Below, piece after piece: positions 47,711-60,346 of a DNA stretch of 64,000 nt. Origin of the DNA: CBDBEU01 sp965204565 (GTDB taxonomy: Bacteria; Pseudomonadota; Alphaproteobacteria; Rhizobiales; TMED25); contig CBDBEU010000005.1 of the NCBI GenBank assembly GCA_965204565.1, positions 744,001 through 808,000 on the forward strand, written 5' to 3'. The position numbers were made by a program, and so were the translations under genes. The notes below the pieces were generated by a model. It had not been told where the DNA came from. It ran no database searches and saw nothing but the letters and a program-made list of their open reading frames with translations. Numbering within the stretch: the first letter of the stretch is position 1; each line of letters opens with the position of its first letter.

Positions 47711-48415
47711 ATGGCAGACCCACAACGTGCGCGTGAGCCGAGTATGGAGGAAATTCTCGCCTCCATCCGGCGCATTATTTCTGATGACGGAGATGGTGAT
47801 AGCGCACCCGATGAGGAGGGCGCTCAGGGTCCCCAGGAGATGCCTGCATCCGAAGAAGAAGAAAATGCGGATGCCGATATGGCAGCAATGATGGAAGATG
47901 CCGCCGAAGAGGCGGCAATTGACGAGCCCGAGGATGAATTCGCAGGCGAACCGGAGGCCGATGAGGCGGACGGGTTGGAGGGTGAAGGTGAGGAGGATGT
48001 ATTCGAATTGACCGACGACATGGCCGCATCGCCGGAGCTGGAAGATGACACTGTGTCGGAGGAAGACCTCGACAAGCTGTTTCAGGCTGATGAGGCTGGC
48101 GAGCCCGAAGCTGATGATATCGACATCGATTTCGCCGGCATAGAAACCGAAGTTAAAGCCCCGCCGGAGCCGGCGCCGCCCGCCGAACCTGCCCCGGGGC
48201 TGCTGTCGACTGACGCCCAGGCAACCGCATCTGCCGCCTTTGGCACCTTGGCCTCGACCATGCTGTCGCATTCGGGCGGCGCGCGCACGCTTGAACAGAT
48301 TGTCGAGGATCTGCTGCGCCCGCTGCTCAAATCATGGCTCGACGAGAATTTGCCGGTTCTGGTCGAAAAGATGGTGCGCGAGGAAATCGAGCGCGTGGCG
48401 CGCCGCGCACGCTAA
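47711..48415 (+). CDS. popZ: PopZ-like cell-pole organising protein (DUF2497)
   Basis: A 234-residue protein with the conserved N-terminal helix REPSMEEILASIRRIISDDG, a long, extremely acidic and proline-containing middle (about 25-165) and the conserved C-terminal helices ARTLEQIVEDLLRPLLKSWL and VEKMVREEIERVARRAR. This is the architecture of PopZ, which forms a polymeric hub at the cell pole and anchors the chromosome origin through ParB in Caulobacter and Agrobacterium. It is located directly upstream of valS, as is typical. The gene is intact. Confidence 0.92.
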   Translation: MADPQRAREPSMEEILASIRRIISDDGDGDSAPDEEGAQGPQEMPASEEEENADADMAAMMEDAAEEAAIDEPEDEFAGEPEADEADGLEGEGEEDVFELTDDMAASPELEDDTVSEEDLDKLFQADEAGEPEADDIDIDFAGIETEVKAPPEPAPPAEPAPGLLSTDAQATASAAFGTLASTMLSHSGGARTLEQIVEDLLRPLLKSWLDENLPVLVEKMVREEIERVARRAR

Positions 48416-48538
48416 AAAACTCTACCGATCAGCCCCGTTTCGGCATACCGGCAGCGCTCCGGGATATTGACTTGCGCGGCTGGCAAGGCATAACCGCGCT
48501 TGCGGTCGCCATTTTTGTCAAAAAGCTATCAGCGCCAA

Positions 48539-51225
<2,687 letters not shown>

Positions 51226-51229
<4 letters not shown>

Positions 51230-51591
51230 CCCGGCGGCGTTCCGCCTTGATCCAGGGGCTGGCCAAACGGCCGGTACCGGTTCCGTTCGAGCCGGGCCAT
51301 GACGGCAAGGGCCGATGGAGCCGTTTGACCAGAGCCCAGCCCCATATTATCCGCCGTTATCTGATCGAGCATGAGGATTGGCCCTTCGGTCATCCGCCAT
51401 TGCGCATCGCGCTATTGTTTGATGCTCATATCGGCAGCCACGAAGGTGACATTCAGCGTCATTTGGACATCTGCACCGAGGTCAACCGGCAGAATGTCGA
51501 TCTGGTACTGCTGATCGGCGGCTATGTGAACATGATGGGCTATTTCGGCGGCCGGGTGCCGTCCGAAGAAATTGCCCACCTGAAATCGTGA
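51226..51591 (+). pseudogene. Metallophosphoesterase, truncated N-terminal remnant
   Basis: The 121-residue frame overlaps valS by four bases. RIALLFDAHIGSHEGDIQRH is the first metal site (D-x-H) of calcineurin-like phosphoesterases. The second motif, normally GD in LLGGDYVN, here reads LLIGGYVN, so a metal-binding aspartate is lost. The frame stops at 51591 after GRVPSEEIAHLKS, before the GNHD and later histidine motifs. Inactive. Confidence 0.75.
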
Positions 51592-51845
51592 TTCTTGAAA
51601 TCTCCGGTACCGGGTGAGTATCGCCGCCGGCGTATGTGACGATTCTGCAACGGTTTCATGTAATTTTTGCCAATAAGGCCCTGCAAGCCCCTATGCGCCA
51701 CTGATTTGCTCTCTTGTTGCAAAGCTGCACTCGCGCCTCTCCCGGCGATTGAGTAGTCTTTCACCACAGACGAAATGACCGATGCGGCTGGTCTGCGCGT
51801 ATAGGCAGATCGCCAAAAAATCGCACGAATTACGTAGGACAGGGA

Positions 51846-53573
51846 ATGGACGCCAAAGTGCTGATAGACAAGACGTGTCTGCCCAGCAGGCACGTCACTG
51901 AAGGGCCTGAGCGGGCACCGCACCGTTCCTATTACTATGCCATGGGCCTCAGCCAGGAGCAGATTCACCGCCCCTTCGTCGGTGTCGCCTCCTGCTGGAA
52001 CGAGGCAGCCCCCTGCAATATCGCGCTGATGCGTCAGGCGCAGTCGGTCAAGGCCGGCGTTGCAGCCGCCCAGGGTACGCCGCGCGAATTCTGCACCATC
52101 ACCGTCACCGATGGCATCGCCATGGGCCATCAGGGCATGAAGTCCTCACTCGCCAGCCGCGAAGTGATCGCCGATTCTGTCGAGCTCACCATGCGCGGCC
52201 ATTGCTACGACGCGCTTGTTGGCCTTGCCGGCTGCGACAAGTCGCTGCCCGGCATGATGATGGCGATGGTGCGGCTCAATGTTCCGTCCGTCTTCATCTA
52301 TGGCGGCTCGATCCTGCCCGGCAATTTCCGCGGCCAGCCGGTGACCATCCAAGACGTGTTCGAAGCCGTTGGCCGCCATTCGGTCGGCGATATGTCGGAC
52401 GAGGATCTTGAAGAGTTGGAACAGATTGCCTGCCCGTCGGCCGGTGCCTGCGGCGCCCAATTCACCGCCAACACCATGGCAACGGTATCGGAGGCCATCG
52501 GATTGGCACTGCCCTATTCGGCGGGCGCGCCGGCGTCTTACGAGATCCGTGACCGGTTCTGCATGGCAGCCGGCGAAACCGTGATGCAGCTTGTGAAAGA
52601 TAATATCCGTCCGCGCGACATCGTCACCCGCAAGGCGCTGGAAAACGCGGCGACCGTGGTCGCGGCCTCTGGCGGTTCCACCAATGCCGGCCTGCACCTG
52701 CCGGCTATCGCCCATGAATGCGGCATCGATTTCGATCTGTTCGATGTCGCAGAAGTGTTCAAGCGCACGCCCTATATCGCCGATCTGAAGCCGGGCGGAC
52801 GCTATGTCGCCAAGGACATGTTCGAAGCCGGCGGCATTCCGATTTTGATGAAGACGCTTTTGGATGAGGGCTTTCTGCACGGCGATTGCCTGACCGTTAC
52901 CGGCCGCACAATCGCCGAAAACATGGCCACGGTGAAGTGGAACGAGCGTCAGGATGTGGTGCGCCGCGCATCCGATCCGATCACCCCGACCGGCGGCGTT
53001 GTCGGACTGAAGGGCTCGCTCGCACCCGATGGTGCGATCGTCAAGGTTGCCGGCATGTCGCAGTTGAAATTCAGCGGCCCCGCCCGCTGCTTCGACTCCG
53101 AAGAAGAGGCATTTGCCGCTGTCGAGGCACGCCAATACGAGGAAGGCGAGGTGCTGGTGCTGCGCTATGAAGGTCCCGTCGGCGGGCCTGGCATGCGCGA
53201 AATGCTGGCGACCACGGCAGCCCTTTACGGCCAGGGCATGGGCGACAAGGTCGCCCTGATTACCGATGGAAGGTTTTCCGGCGCCACGCGCGGTTTTTGC
53301 ATCGGCCATGTCGGGCCGGAGGCCGCCGTCGGCGGACCGATCGCTATTTTGCGCGATGGCGATATCATCACCATCGATGCCGAGAACGGCACGCTTGAAG
53401 TCGAACTTGACGAGGCGGAACTCGCTCACCGCCGATCTGAATGGAAGCCGCGTGAAACGCAGTATACGAGCGGGGCGTTGTGGAAATACGCCGATCAGGT
53501 GGGCAATGCGCGCAATGGTGCGGTCACACATCCTGGCGGCAAAGCAGAGGTGGCGTGTTATGCCGACATTTAA
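51846..53573 (+). CDS. ilvD: Dihydroxy-acid dehydratase
   Basis: A 575-residue iron-sulfur dehydratase of the IlvD/Edd family, acting in valine, leucine and isoleucine synthesis. Cluster and metal residues lie in GVASCWNEAAPCNIALM, LVGLAGCDKSLPGMMMAMVR and IACPSAGACGAQFTANTMAT. The C-terminal domain has ITDGRFSGATRGFCIGHVGP. The length and PSRHVTEGPERAPHRSYYYA start are those of the IlvD type common in Rhizobiales. Some family members act on sugar acids, so a role with aldonates cannot be excluded. The region 51592-51845 upstream holds only its promoter; aggacaggga is the ribosome site. Confidence 0.95.
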   Translation: MDAKVLIDKTCLPSRHVTEGPERAPHRSYYYAMGLSQEQIHRPFVGVASCWNEAAPCNIALMRQAQSVKAGVAAAQGTPREFCTITVTDGIAMGHQGMKSSLASREVIADSVELTMRGHCYDALVGLAGCDKSLPGMMMAMVRLNVPSVFIYGGSILPGNFRGQPVTIQDVFEAVGRHSVGDMSDEDLEELEQIACPSAGACGAQFTANTMATVSEAIGLALPYSAGAPASYEIRDRFCMAAGETVMQLVKDNIRPRDIVTRKALENAATVVAASGGSTNAGLHLPAIAHECGIDFDLFDVAEVFKRTPYIADLKPGGRYVAKDMFEAGGIPILMKTLLDEGFLHGDCLTVTGRTIAENMATVKWNERQDVVRRASDPITPTGGVVGLKGSLAPDGAIVKVAGMSQLKFSGPARCFDSEEEAFAAVEARQYEEGEVLVLRYEGPVGGPGMREMLATTAALYGQGMGDKVALITDGRFSGATRGFCIGHVGPEAAVGGPIAILRDGDIITIDAENGTLEVELDEAELAHRRSEWKPRETQYTSGALWKYADQVGNARNGAVTHPGGKAEVACYADI

Positions 53574-54468
53574 GTAGCTTGCGACACTGCTCCTTGTCGC
53601 CGGTGTTATTGCTGGCGCTCTGACCGGTGCATTGACTGGAGTTCTCTCAGCACAAACCGCGTCAAGCGAGCCTCAGGCTTCGCCGATTGCCGATGGCGCA
53701 AACAATGCCGGCCAGTCGGGCCAGAGCAAAGTTGGCGCGTCGGATTTCGCAGCCGGCATGAACGCTTACCGCGTCGGCGAACCGGCTGTAGCCATCTCGC
53801 ACTGGGAAGAAGCGGCGCGCTCCGGAAATTTGCGTTCGAAGTGGAACCTGACACGCATATTTTCCAACAAATTCAGCGAGTTCTACGATCCGCGCCTCAA
53901 GCGGCACTATCTGAACCTTGTTGCTTCCCAGTACAATCCAGATGCGAGACCGAGCGCCGATGCCGCCGTGATCATTGAGGCTCTGGTCGAGCCTGGGCTT
54001 GCCTACTGGACCGGTGAGACCGATCTTGAACTCTTGGCACAGCCGCGCCGTGCACGGGCCGTTTTCGAGCATGCGGCAACGCTCTATGGCCATGCCCGCG
54101 CCCAGCATTATCCTGGGCATTGTGTATCTGCGTGGCGACGGTGCCAGGCTCGACCAGTCGCGTGCGCCGCGCTGGCTGATCCTCGCCGCCCGCAAGCGCT
54201 ACGCGCCCTCACAAGCAGCCCTTGACGAATTCTTCTGGAAGCGCGGAACCGAGAGCCTCAAGGGGGCGCGGATGACCGTGCGCACGGGTTGATGTGGTTT
54301 GCATTGGCAAGTCAGAATGCGCGAAACGAAACTGCCCGCGCCATCTTCCTCGAACGCTATAAAGCCGGCGTTGTCGATCTCGATCCGCCGCAGCGCGAGC
54401 GCGTCCCGGCCCTGGTTTCCGGCTGGAACGAAAGCCACAAATCAGCCGCCCTCAATCTCGCTCAATAG
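53560..54468 (+). pseudogene. Secreted Sel1-repeat protein (ExoR-like?), three lesions
   Basis: The frame starts inside the end of ilvD (ATG 53560), but its sixth codon is TAG (53575-53577). Past it comes a signal-peptide-like LATLLLVAGVIAGALTGAL, then Sel1-type repeats (DFAAGMNAYRVGEPAVAISH, HWEEAARSGNLRSKWNLTRI, RIFSNKFSEFY). A shift near 54110 leads to LGIVYLRGDGARLDQSRAPR, and another near 54290 leads to LMWFALASQNARNETARAIF and a stop at 54466-54468. The pattern resembles the periplasmic regulator ExoR, but this is only a suggestion. Confidence 0.6.
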
Positions 54469-54564
54469 CGCTTCCGGCAGACCGGGCGGGGTGGGCTCTG
54501 GGGGTGAGGGCCGGTGCCGGCTACGCGCCAGCGCCAGCAAACCAGTTTTTGATCGCCAGAATCC

Positions 54565-55356
54565 CTAGATATCGAGTTGTAACACCACCGGTACGTGGTC
54601 CGACGGCTTTGCGCCGCCGCGCTCACCGCGCTTGATCGACGTTGTGGCGATCAAGTCGGCGGCCTGCGGCGAGACCATGAAATGGTCGATGCGGATGCCG
54701 TTGTTCTTCTGCCATGCGCCAGCCTGATAGTCCCAGAACGTATATTGGCCATCGCGCCAGTCACAGGCGCGAAACGCGTCTGTGAGGCCCAGATTGGCAA
54801 GAGCGCGAAACCGCGTGCGCGTTTCGGGAAGAACCAGCGCATCTCCCTGCCAGGCGGCCGGATCATGAACATCGCCATCCGCCGGAATGACATTGTAGTC
54901 GCCGGCCAGAACGAATGGCTCTTCCAGTACCAGAAGCTCTTGGGCATGGGCGTTGAACCGGTCCATCCATGACAGCTTGTAGGGATATTTGTCGCTGTCG
55001 GTCGGATTGCCGTTCGGCAGATATAAACACCCGACCCGGAGCGAGCCGCCGCTTGGGGCGGAGACCACCGCCTCGATATAGCGCGCCTGCTCGTCCTTAT
55101 CGTCACCGGCAAGGCCGCGCGTCACATCCTCCAACGGCATCTTGGAGAGCAGCGCTACGCCGTTGAACGACTTCTGGCCGTGGGTTGCCACATTGTATCC
55201 GAGCCGCTCGAAGGGCTCGGCCGGGAAATTCCCATCGATGCTCTTGATTTCCTGCAGGCAGGCAATGTCGGGCTGGCTGCGCCCCAGCCAGTCAACTACC
55301 GCCTCGAGCCGCGCCTTGATGCCATTGACATTCCAGGTCGCTACGGAAATCGTCAT
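54565..55356 (-). CDS. xthA: Exodeoxyribonuclease III
   Basis: A 263-residue AP endonuclease and 3'-5' exonuclease of the exonuclease III/endonuclease-phosphatase fold, cytoplasmic, in base excision repair. Motifs: TWNVNGIKARLEAVVDWLG, IACLQEIKS (metal glutamate), VLAGDYNVIPADGDVHDP, RIDHFMVSP and the catalytic SDHVPVVLQLDI. Normal length. Its start is one base downstream of the erpA stop, so erpA-xthA form an operon. Confidence 0.96.
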   Translation of the reverse strand: MTISVATWNVNGIKARLEAVVDWLGRSQPDIACLQEIKSIDGNFPAEPFERLGYNVATHGQKSFNGVALLSKMPLEDVTRGLAGDDKDEQARYIEAVVSAPSGGSLRVGCLYLPNGNPTDSDKYPYKLSWMDRFNAHAQELLVLEEPFVLAGDYNVIPADGDVHDPAAWQGDALVLPETRTRFRALANLGLTDAFRACDWRDGQYTFWDYQAGAWQKNNGIRIDHFMVSPQAADLIATTSIKRGERGGAKPSDHVPVVLQLDI

Positions 55357-55357
55357 G

Positions 55358-55705
55358 TCAGACCGAAAAGCTGGTGCCGCAACCGCACGCAGCGGTCACG
55401 TTGGGGTTCTTGATCTGGAACGAGGCGCCGATCAGATCATCGACAAAATCGATCTCCGCACCTTCCATGAAAGGCAGCGAGTCAGAATCAATTGCCACCG
55501 TCGCGCCGGAACGCTCGATCACCAGATCGTCGTCCTTGATGTCGCTGTCGAGGCCGAATGTGTATTGAAACCCTGAGCAGCCGCCGCCAATCACGGCAAT
55601 GCGCAAGAATCCGGCATCCGTTTCGGCCTTCATGATCTCCGCGATCCGCCACGCCGCGCGCTCCGATAGTGTGACGCTTGCTGCGTCCATGCTGACGTGC
55701 TCCAT
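55358..55705 (-). CDS. erpA: Iron-sulfur cluster insertion protein (ErpA/HesB family)
   Basis: A small A-type carrier of about 115 residues. The cysteine ligands are in IGGGCSGFQYTFGLD and the C-terminal ACGCGTSFSV. VTLSERAAWRIAEIMKAE is the standard first strand-helix. ATG 55705 or the in-frame ATG at 55690 (MDAASVTLSE) is the start; the longer frame from 55783 is unlikely. It delivers clusters to apo-enzymes, possibly such as IlvD. It is upstream of xthA and divergent from dgt, a conserved order. Confidence 0.93.
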   Translation of the reverse strand: MEHVSMDAASVTLSERAAWRIAEIMKAETDAGFLRIAVIGGGCSGFQYTFGLDSDIKDDDLVIERSGATVAIDSDSLPFMEGAEIDFVDDLIGASFQIKNPNVTAACGCGTSFSV

Positions 55706-55752
55706 CACGGCGGCGATTTGAGCCGCCGCCCATCTTTGATTACAGTCTATAT

Positions 55753-57003
55753 TTGATATCAGTGTCCAATGCCGGCTTGTCAATCGGCGATCAGCTTCGC
55801 GAAAGTCACTATCCCATGCAAGGACGCGCGACGGCTCCTTCGCATCCAGCCCCGATGCCTCCCGGGGGCGGCTTCATCACGAGCCGAAAAGCGCCACCCG
55901 CAACGACTTTCAGCGTGACCGCGACCGCATTCTTCATTCCGCTGCTTTCCGCCGCCTGGCCCACAAGACGCAGGTGTTCGTCTATCACGAGGGGGATCAC
56001 TATCGCACCCGCCTGCCCCATAGCCTTGAGGTCTCACAGATTGCGCGCTCTATCACCCGCATGCTGGGCTGTGATGACGATCTGGCCGAAGCCCTGGCGC
56101 TCGTTCACGATCTCGGCCACACGCCGTTCGGCCATACCTGCGAGGACGCGCTCAGTGAAGCCATGCAGGACCATGGCGGATTTGACCACAACGCCCAGTC
56201 CGTGCGGGTGGTGACCCGGCTTGAGCGGCGCTATGCAGGTCTTGACGGACTCAATCTCACCTGGGAAACGCTTGAGGGGTTGATCAAGCACAATGGCCCG
56301 CTGCTCGGTGAAAAGGCGCGCGGCGCGGCGACACTGTCGACACTGCCGCACGCGATTGCCATGGTCGCGGCCAAAACCGATCTCCAGCTTGATCGCTTTG
56401 CCTCTGTCGAGGCTCAGATCGCCGCCATTCCCGACGATATCGCCTACAACAACCACGACATTGACGACGGCATCGGGGCCGATCTGTTCGCGCTTGAGGA
56501 TCTGCGCCAGATCGATCTGGTGCGCGAAGTCATTGATGTGGTCGGCCGTATTGAAGGGGCAGGTGCCCCGATCCGCCGGGTGCATGAAATGATGCGCTGG
56601 CTGATGAGCACCATGGTCGATGATGTGCTTGCCGAGACAACAAGAAGGCTTGGCGAGGCCGATGCCAGCTCGCCTGACGCAGTGCGTGCGGCTTGGCAGT
56701 CCATGGTCGATTTTTCTGAAAATGTGCGCCCGCAGATTGCGGTGCTCAGAGCCTTCCTGTTCGAGCATATGTACTACCATAGCCATGTGCGCCATGACCG
56801 CGAGACCGCCGCTAGGATCGTGCGCGGGCTGTTTGCCCACTATATGGACCATGTCGAACTTCTGCCTGACGAATGGCGGGCCGGACTGGAGCCCAGCGAC
56901 ATAAGCGCGCGCGCCGCATCGCCGATTTCATCGCCTGCATGACCAACCGTTTCGCGGTGCGCCAATATGAAACCTGGTTTGCACCCATTCCCGATTTCGG
57001 CTA
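55753..57003 (+). pseudogene. dgt: Deoxyguanosinetriphosphate triphosphohydrolase-like gene, frameshifted at both ends
   Basis: The core is a clear HD-domain dGTPase: DFQRDRDRILHSAAFRRLAH, KTQVFVYHEGDHYRTRLPHS, the HD metal motif EALALVHDLGHTPFGHTCED, then GGFDHNAQSVRVVTRLERRY and IPDDIAYNNHDIDDG. No ATG, GTG or TTG opens this frame before the conserved ASRGRLHHEP; a start exists only in another frame, so a base is missing or added near 55850. At the end, the frame closes at 56942 after SDISARAASP, while the family ending RRIADFIACMTNRFAV is found in another frame and stops at 57001-57003. Either two sequence errors or real decay. The family hydrolyses dGTP to deoxyguanosine. Confidence 0.85.
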
Positions 57004-57042
57004 GAGCCACGCCTCAAATCCGCAAACCCCTCGATTCTGCCC

Positions 57043-58809
57043 ATGCAAGCCAACCTGTTCGCCCATTATGAAGCGCTGCTGCGCGATCAGTGCGCAGCGC
57101 TGATCGATGAAGGCTTGTTGCCCGAAGGGCTCGACCTTGCGCGCGTCAGCGTCGAAGAGCCGCGCGATCCGGCCCATGGCGAGCTTGCCACCAACGCTGC
57201 CATGGTGCTGGCCAAGCCTGCCGGCATGAAGCCGCGCGATCTGGCCGCTCTCCTGACCGCCCGTCTTGAAGGTGCGCACGGTATTCAAACCGCCGAGATC
57301 GCCGGGCCGGGTTTCATCAATATGCGGCTTGGCGAAGATGTCTGGCATGCCTTGCTGCGCACCGCGATCGGGCTGGGCGAGGATTTTGGCCGTGCCGGGC
57401 TGGGCGGGGGCCGGGCGGTCAACGTCGAATATGTCTCGGCCAATCCGACCGGTCCGCTTCATGTCGGTCATTGCCGCGGTGCGGTGTTCGGCGATGCGCT
57501 GGCCAATCTGCTTGAGCGCGCCGGTTTTAACGTCACCCGCGAATACTACATCAACGATGCAGGCGCCCAGATCGAGACGCTGGCGCGCTCTGCCTATCTG
57601 CGCTACCGCGAAGCGCTGGGCAAGGATATCGGAGAGATTCCGGTGGGCCTTTATCCGGGCGATTATCTCAAACCCGTGGGTGTGCTGCTGGCCAAAACCC
57701 ATGGCCGCGCGCTGATCGGGATGGACGAGGCTGAATGGCTGCCGATCGTCTCAAACGCTTCGATCGATGCCATGATGGATCAGATCCGCGACGATCTTGC
57801 CGTCCTTGATATTCGCCATGATGTGTTCTTTTCCGAGCGTTCTCTGACCGCCGGTGATGGCGACCGCACGCGCGAGGCAATGGACGTCCTCCGCCAGCGC
57901 GATCTTGTCTATGAGGGCCGTCTGCCGCCGCCTAAGGGCCAGCTTCCCGACGATTGGGAAGACCGCGAACAGACTTTGTTCAGATCCACCGCCTTTGGCG
58001 ATGATGTCGATCGCGGGCTGATGAAGTCGGACGGCTCCTATACCTATTTTGCCTCTGATATTGCCTATCACTTCGACAAGTTCACCCGCGGCTTCACGCA
58101 GACGATCGACGTTTGGGGCGCCGATCACGGTGGATATGTGAAACGCATGAAAGCGGCGGTGGAGGCGACCAGCGGCGCGCAAGCCGAGCTTGATATCAAG
58201 CTGTGCCAGATGGTTCGCCTGTTCCGTGGCGGCGAACCGGTCACCATGTCCAAGCGCGCCGGCGAATTTGTCACCTTGCGCGATGTGGTCGATGAGGTCG
58301 GACCCGACGCGGTGCGTTTCATGATGCTGAATCGCAGGAATGATGCGCCGCTCGACTTTGACTTCATCAAGGTGGCCGAGCAGTCGCGCGACAATCCGGT
58401 GTTTTATGTGCAATACGCCCATGCGCGCATCTGTTCGGTGTTCCGCAATGCCACCGAGGTGATTGATGGCCTGGCCGGTGATGTGGTGCCACCCGCCGAT
58501 GCGCCGATTGAATTGCTGCGCGATGAATACGAGATCCAGCTGATCAAGCGCCTGGCACAATATCCAAGGGTGCTGGAAGGTGCGGCCCACGCGCATGAGC
58601 CCCACCGTATTGCGTTCTATCTATATGAGCTTGCCAGCGACTTTCATGCGCTCTGGAATCAGGGCAAAGAGCGACCGTATTTACGTTTTATTGACGCTAG
58701 CCAGATCGACTCCACAAATGCGCGTCTGGCTATGATCGCCGTGGTGGCGTATGTTTTGCGCACTGGGCTGGCGGTGTTGGGTGTGAACGCACCCACGGAG
58801 ATGGAGTAG
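57043..58809 (+). CDS. argS: Arginine--tRNA ligase
   Basis: A 588-residue class I synthetase. The HIGH-type motif is SANPTGPLHVGHCRGAVFGD near 131-150; the KMSKS counterpart is TMSKRAGEFVTLRDV near 402. The N-terminal Arg-tRNA additional domain recognises the D-loop, and the C-terminal DALR anticodon domain ends at about 588. Intact, of normal length. It follows dgt by 39 bases in the conserved dgt-argS-SPOR-nagZ-scpA-scpB order. Confidence 0.97.
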   Translation: MQANLFAHYEALLRDQCAALIDEGLLPEGLDLARVSVEEPRDPAHGELATNAAMVLAKPAGMKPRDLAALLTARLEGAHGIQTAEIAGPGFINMRLGEDVWHALLRTAIGLGEDFGRAGLGGGRAVNVEYVSANPTGPLHVGHCRGAVFGDALANLLERAGFNVTREYYINDAGAQIETLARSAYLRYREALGKDIGEIPVGLYPGDYLKPVGVLLAKTHGRALIGMDEAEWLPIVSNASIDAMMDQIRDDLAVLDIRHDVFFSERSLTAGDGDRTREAMDVLRQRDLVYEGRLPPPKGQLPDDWEDREQTLFRSTAFGDDVDRGLMKSDGSYTYFASDIAYHFDKFTRGFTQTIDVWGADHGGYVKRMKAAVEATSGAQAELDIKLCQMVRLFRGGEPVTMSKRAGEFVTLRDVVDEVGPDAVRFMMLNRRNDAPLDFDFIKVAEQSRDNPVFYVQYAHARICSVFRNATEVIDGLAGDVVPPADAPIELLRDEYEIQLIKRLAQYPRVLEGAAHAHEPHRIAFYLYELASDFHALWNQGKERPYLRFIDASQIDSTNARLAMIAVVAYVLRTGLAVLGVNAPTEME

Positions 58810-58836
58810 CCAGGCAGCGCGCCGTATTTAATAAAA

Positions 58837-58856
58837 GCGCCCGGTCATGCGGGCGC
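58837..58856 (+). terminator. GC-rich hairpin between argS and the SPOR gene
   Basis: gcgcccg (58837-58843) and cgggcgc (58850-58856) form a seven-base stem with a six-base loop, preceded by aataaaa. No T-run follows on the plus strand. It may reduce read-through from argS. Confidence 0.4.
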
Positions 58857-58877
58857 GAGAGGTTCGGTCTAAGAACA

Positions 58878-60311
58878 ATGAACATAAATTTTAAAGGCCG
58901 GCGGGCGCAAACCGAGCAGCGTGACGACCAATTTGATGTATATGAAGCCGATGCCGAGCGGCTCTATGACTCTTTCAGCGATCTTTATGACGATTTTGAC
59001 GAGGGACGCTCCAAGGCCCCGTTCGTGATCGTTGGCGCGCTTCTGGCAGTCGCCATTGTTGGCGGCGGGTTGGCCTTTGCCTACAAGCGCGGCGGTGGCG
59101 AGGGGACTGATGGCCCCACCGTCATTCTTGCCGAGCGCACGCCGACCAAGGTTGAGCCGGACGAGCCGGGTGGCATCGAAATCCCCCACCAGGATCGCCA
59201 GATCTTCGAGGAAGTCGCAGGACAGTCGGGTGATGGGCAAAGCACCGGTGAGGGCACCGGGGCAAGCCAGAGCCTGACCATTCCAAGCCCGGTGCGCCAG
59301 CCTCCTAAGCCGGTGGCAAGCGGCATCAGTGTCGTGCCGGCAACCCCCGATACCACTGCCGGTACGCAATCCGGCCAGGGTGAATTGACGATCGGCACTC
59401 TCGCAACAAGAGTGACCAGCGGTGAATCCGGCCCCCTGATCCGTCCCGCAGAGGTCCAAGCGATTGTGCCGGATGTTCCAGCGGCTACTCCGGGCGCTGT
59501 TCCCGCGCCGATCTCGCCTGATGAAATTGCACGGCTGGCAAATCCCGATTCTGCCGGACAGGCGATCCCGGAATCCCTGCCGCTTATTGGCCAAGGCTTG
59601 CCATCAACCGGGGTGTTCCAGCCCCGCCGGGTGCCCACCGTGTCAATCGGCCCCGATGGATCGGTGATCACCGAGGCAGCGCCCCAACCGGCCGCACCTG
59701 TCGCGGCTACGCCTGAACCGGCCACACCGGCCCCCGCCGCGCCCACCCCTGTGACAACCGCCGCGCGAGCGCTGCCAGCACCGCCCGGCGCCATACCGGT
59801 GGTGGTTGCGCCGCAAGGCGAGCAAGCCGCGCACGGTCTTCGCCTGCCTCCCGGCAGTGCCGTTGAATCGGTGCTGCGCGCTGCGCCCGAAGCGGTTGAT
59901 CCGGCCTCTCAAACCTCACTGTTTGCACCCTCACCACGTCCCAAACCGCGCCCGACCACGCGCGTTGCTGTCAACAATCCACAAGCCGGTGCCGTGCCTA
60001 CGGCCACGCGCCCGACAATTCCGGCGCCAGCGCGCAATGCCGCAGCCTCCAGCGCCCTGCAGGGCTTTGCGGTTCAGGTCGCCTCCCATCGCCGCCAATC
60101 CGAAGCGGTGGCCGCATTCGCCGATCTGCAACGGCACTATCCAAACCTGATCACCGGCTATCAGCCGTTGATCCAGCGCGCCGACCTTGGCGATCGCGGT
60201 ATTTACTACCGGTTGAGGATCGGTCCGGTGGCAACCAAGTCCGACGCCAACTCTTTGTGCACATCGCTCAAGAGTGCCGGTCTGCGGGGTTGTCTTGTGC
60301 GCCCATTGTGA
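58878..60311 (+). CDS. SPOR-domain cell-envelope protein
   Basis: A 477-residue bitopic inner-membrane protein. The cytoplasmic N-terminus (1-45) is acidic and Tyr/Asp-rich. The membrane helix is APFVIVGALLAVAIVGGGLA (about 48-67). A long Pro/Ala/Thr-rich, low-complexity periplasmic linker (about 75-390) follows, and the SPOR domain (about 394-477) includes GFAVQVASHRRQSEAVAAFA, PNLITGYQPLIQRADLGDRG and YYRLRIGPVATKSDANSLCT. SPOR domains bind peptidoglycan stripped of stem peptides at division sites. Next to argS and nagZ it has the conserved Rhizobiales position. Confidence 0.92.
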   Translation: MNINFKGRRAQTEQRDDQFDVYEADAERLYDSFSDLYDDFDEGRSKAPFVIVGALLAVAIVGGGLAFAYKRGGGEGTDGPTVILAERTPTKVEPDEPGGIEIPHQDRQIFEEVAGQSGDGQSTGEGTGASQSLTIPSPVRQPPKPVASGISVVPATPDTTAGTQSGQGELTIGTLATRVTSGESGPLIRPAEVQAIVPDVPAATPGAVPAPISPDEIARLANPDSAGQAIPESLPLIGQGLPSTGVFQPRRVPTVSIGPDGSVITEAAPQPAAPVAATPEPATPAPAAPTPVTTAARALPAPPGAIPVVVAPQGEQAAHGLRLPPGSAVESVLRAAPEAVDPASQTSLFAPSPRPKPRPTTRVAVNNPQAGAVPTATRPTIPAPARNAAASSALQGFAVQVASHRRQSEAVAAFADLQRHYPNLITGYQPLIQRADLGDRGIYYRLRIGPVATKSDANSLCTSLKSAGLRGCLVRPL

Positions 60312-60346
60312 GGCTTGCGCCGCCATAATAAGTCTGAAACTGCCGT

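Noticed and set aside
47775..48075. Serine- and histidine-rich frames antisense to popZ
   Set aside because: They are reversed images of the acidic repeat-like middle of PopZ and have no support of their own.
52146..53531. A 461-codon open frame antisense to ilvD
   Set aside because: The sense strand encodes a fully conserved dehydratase. High GC leaves the opposite frame open by chance, and its product has no recognisable features.
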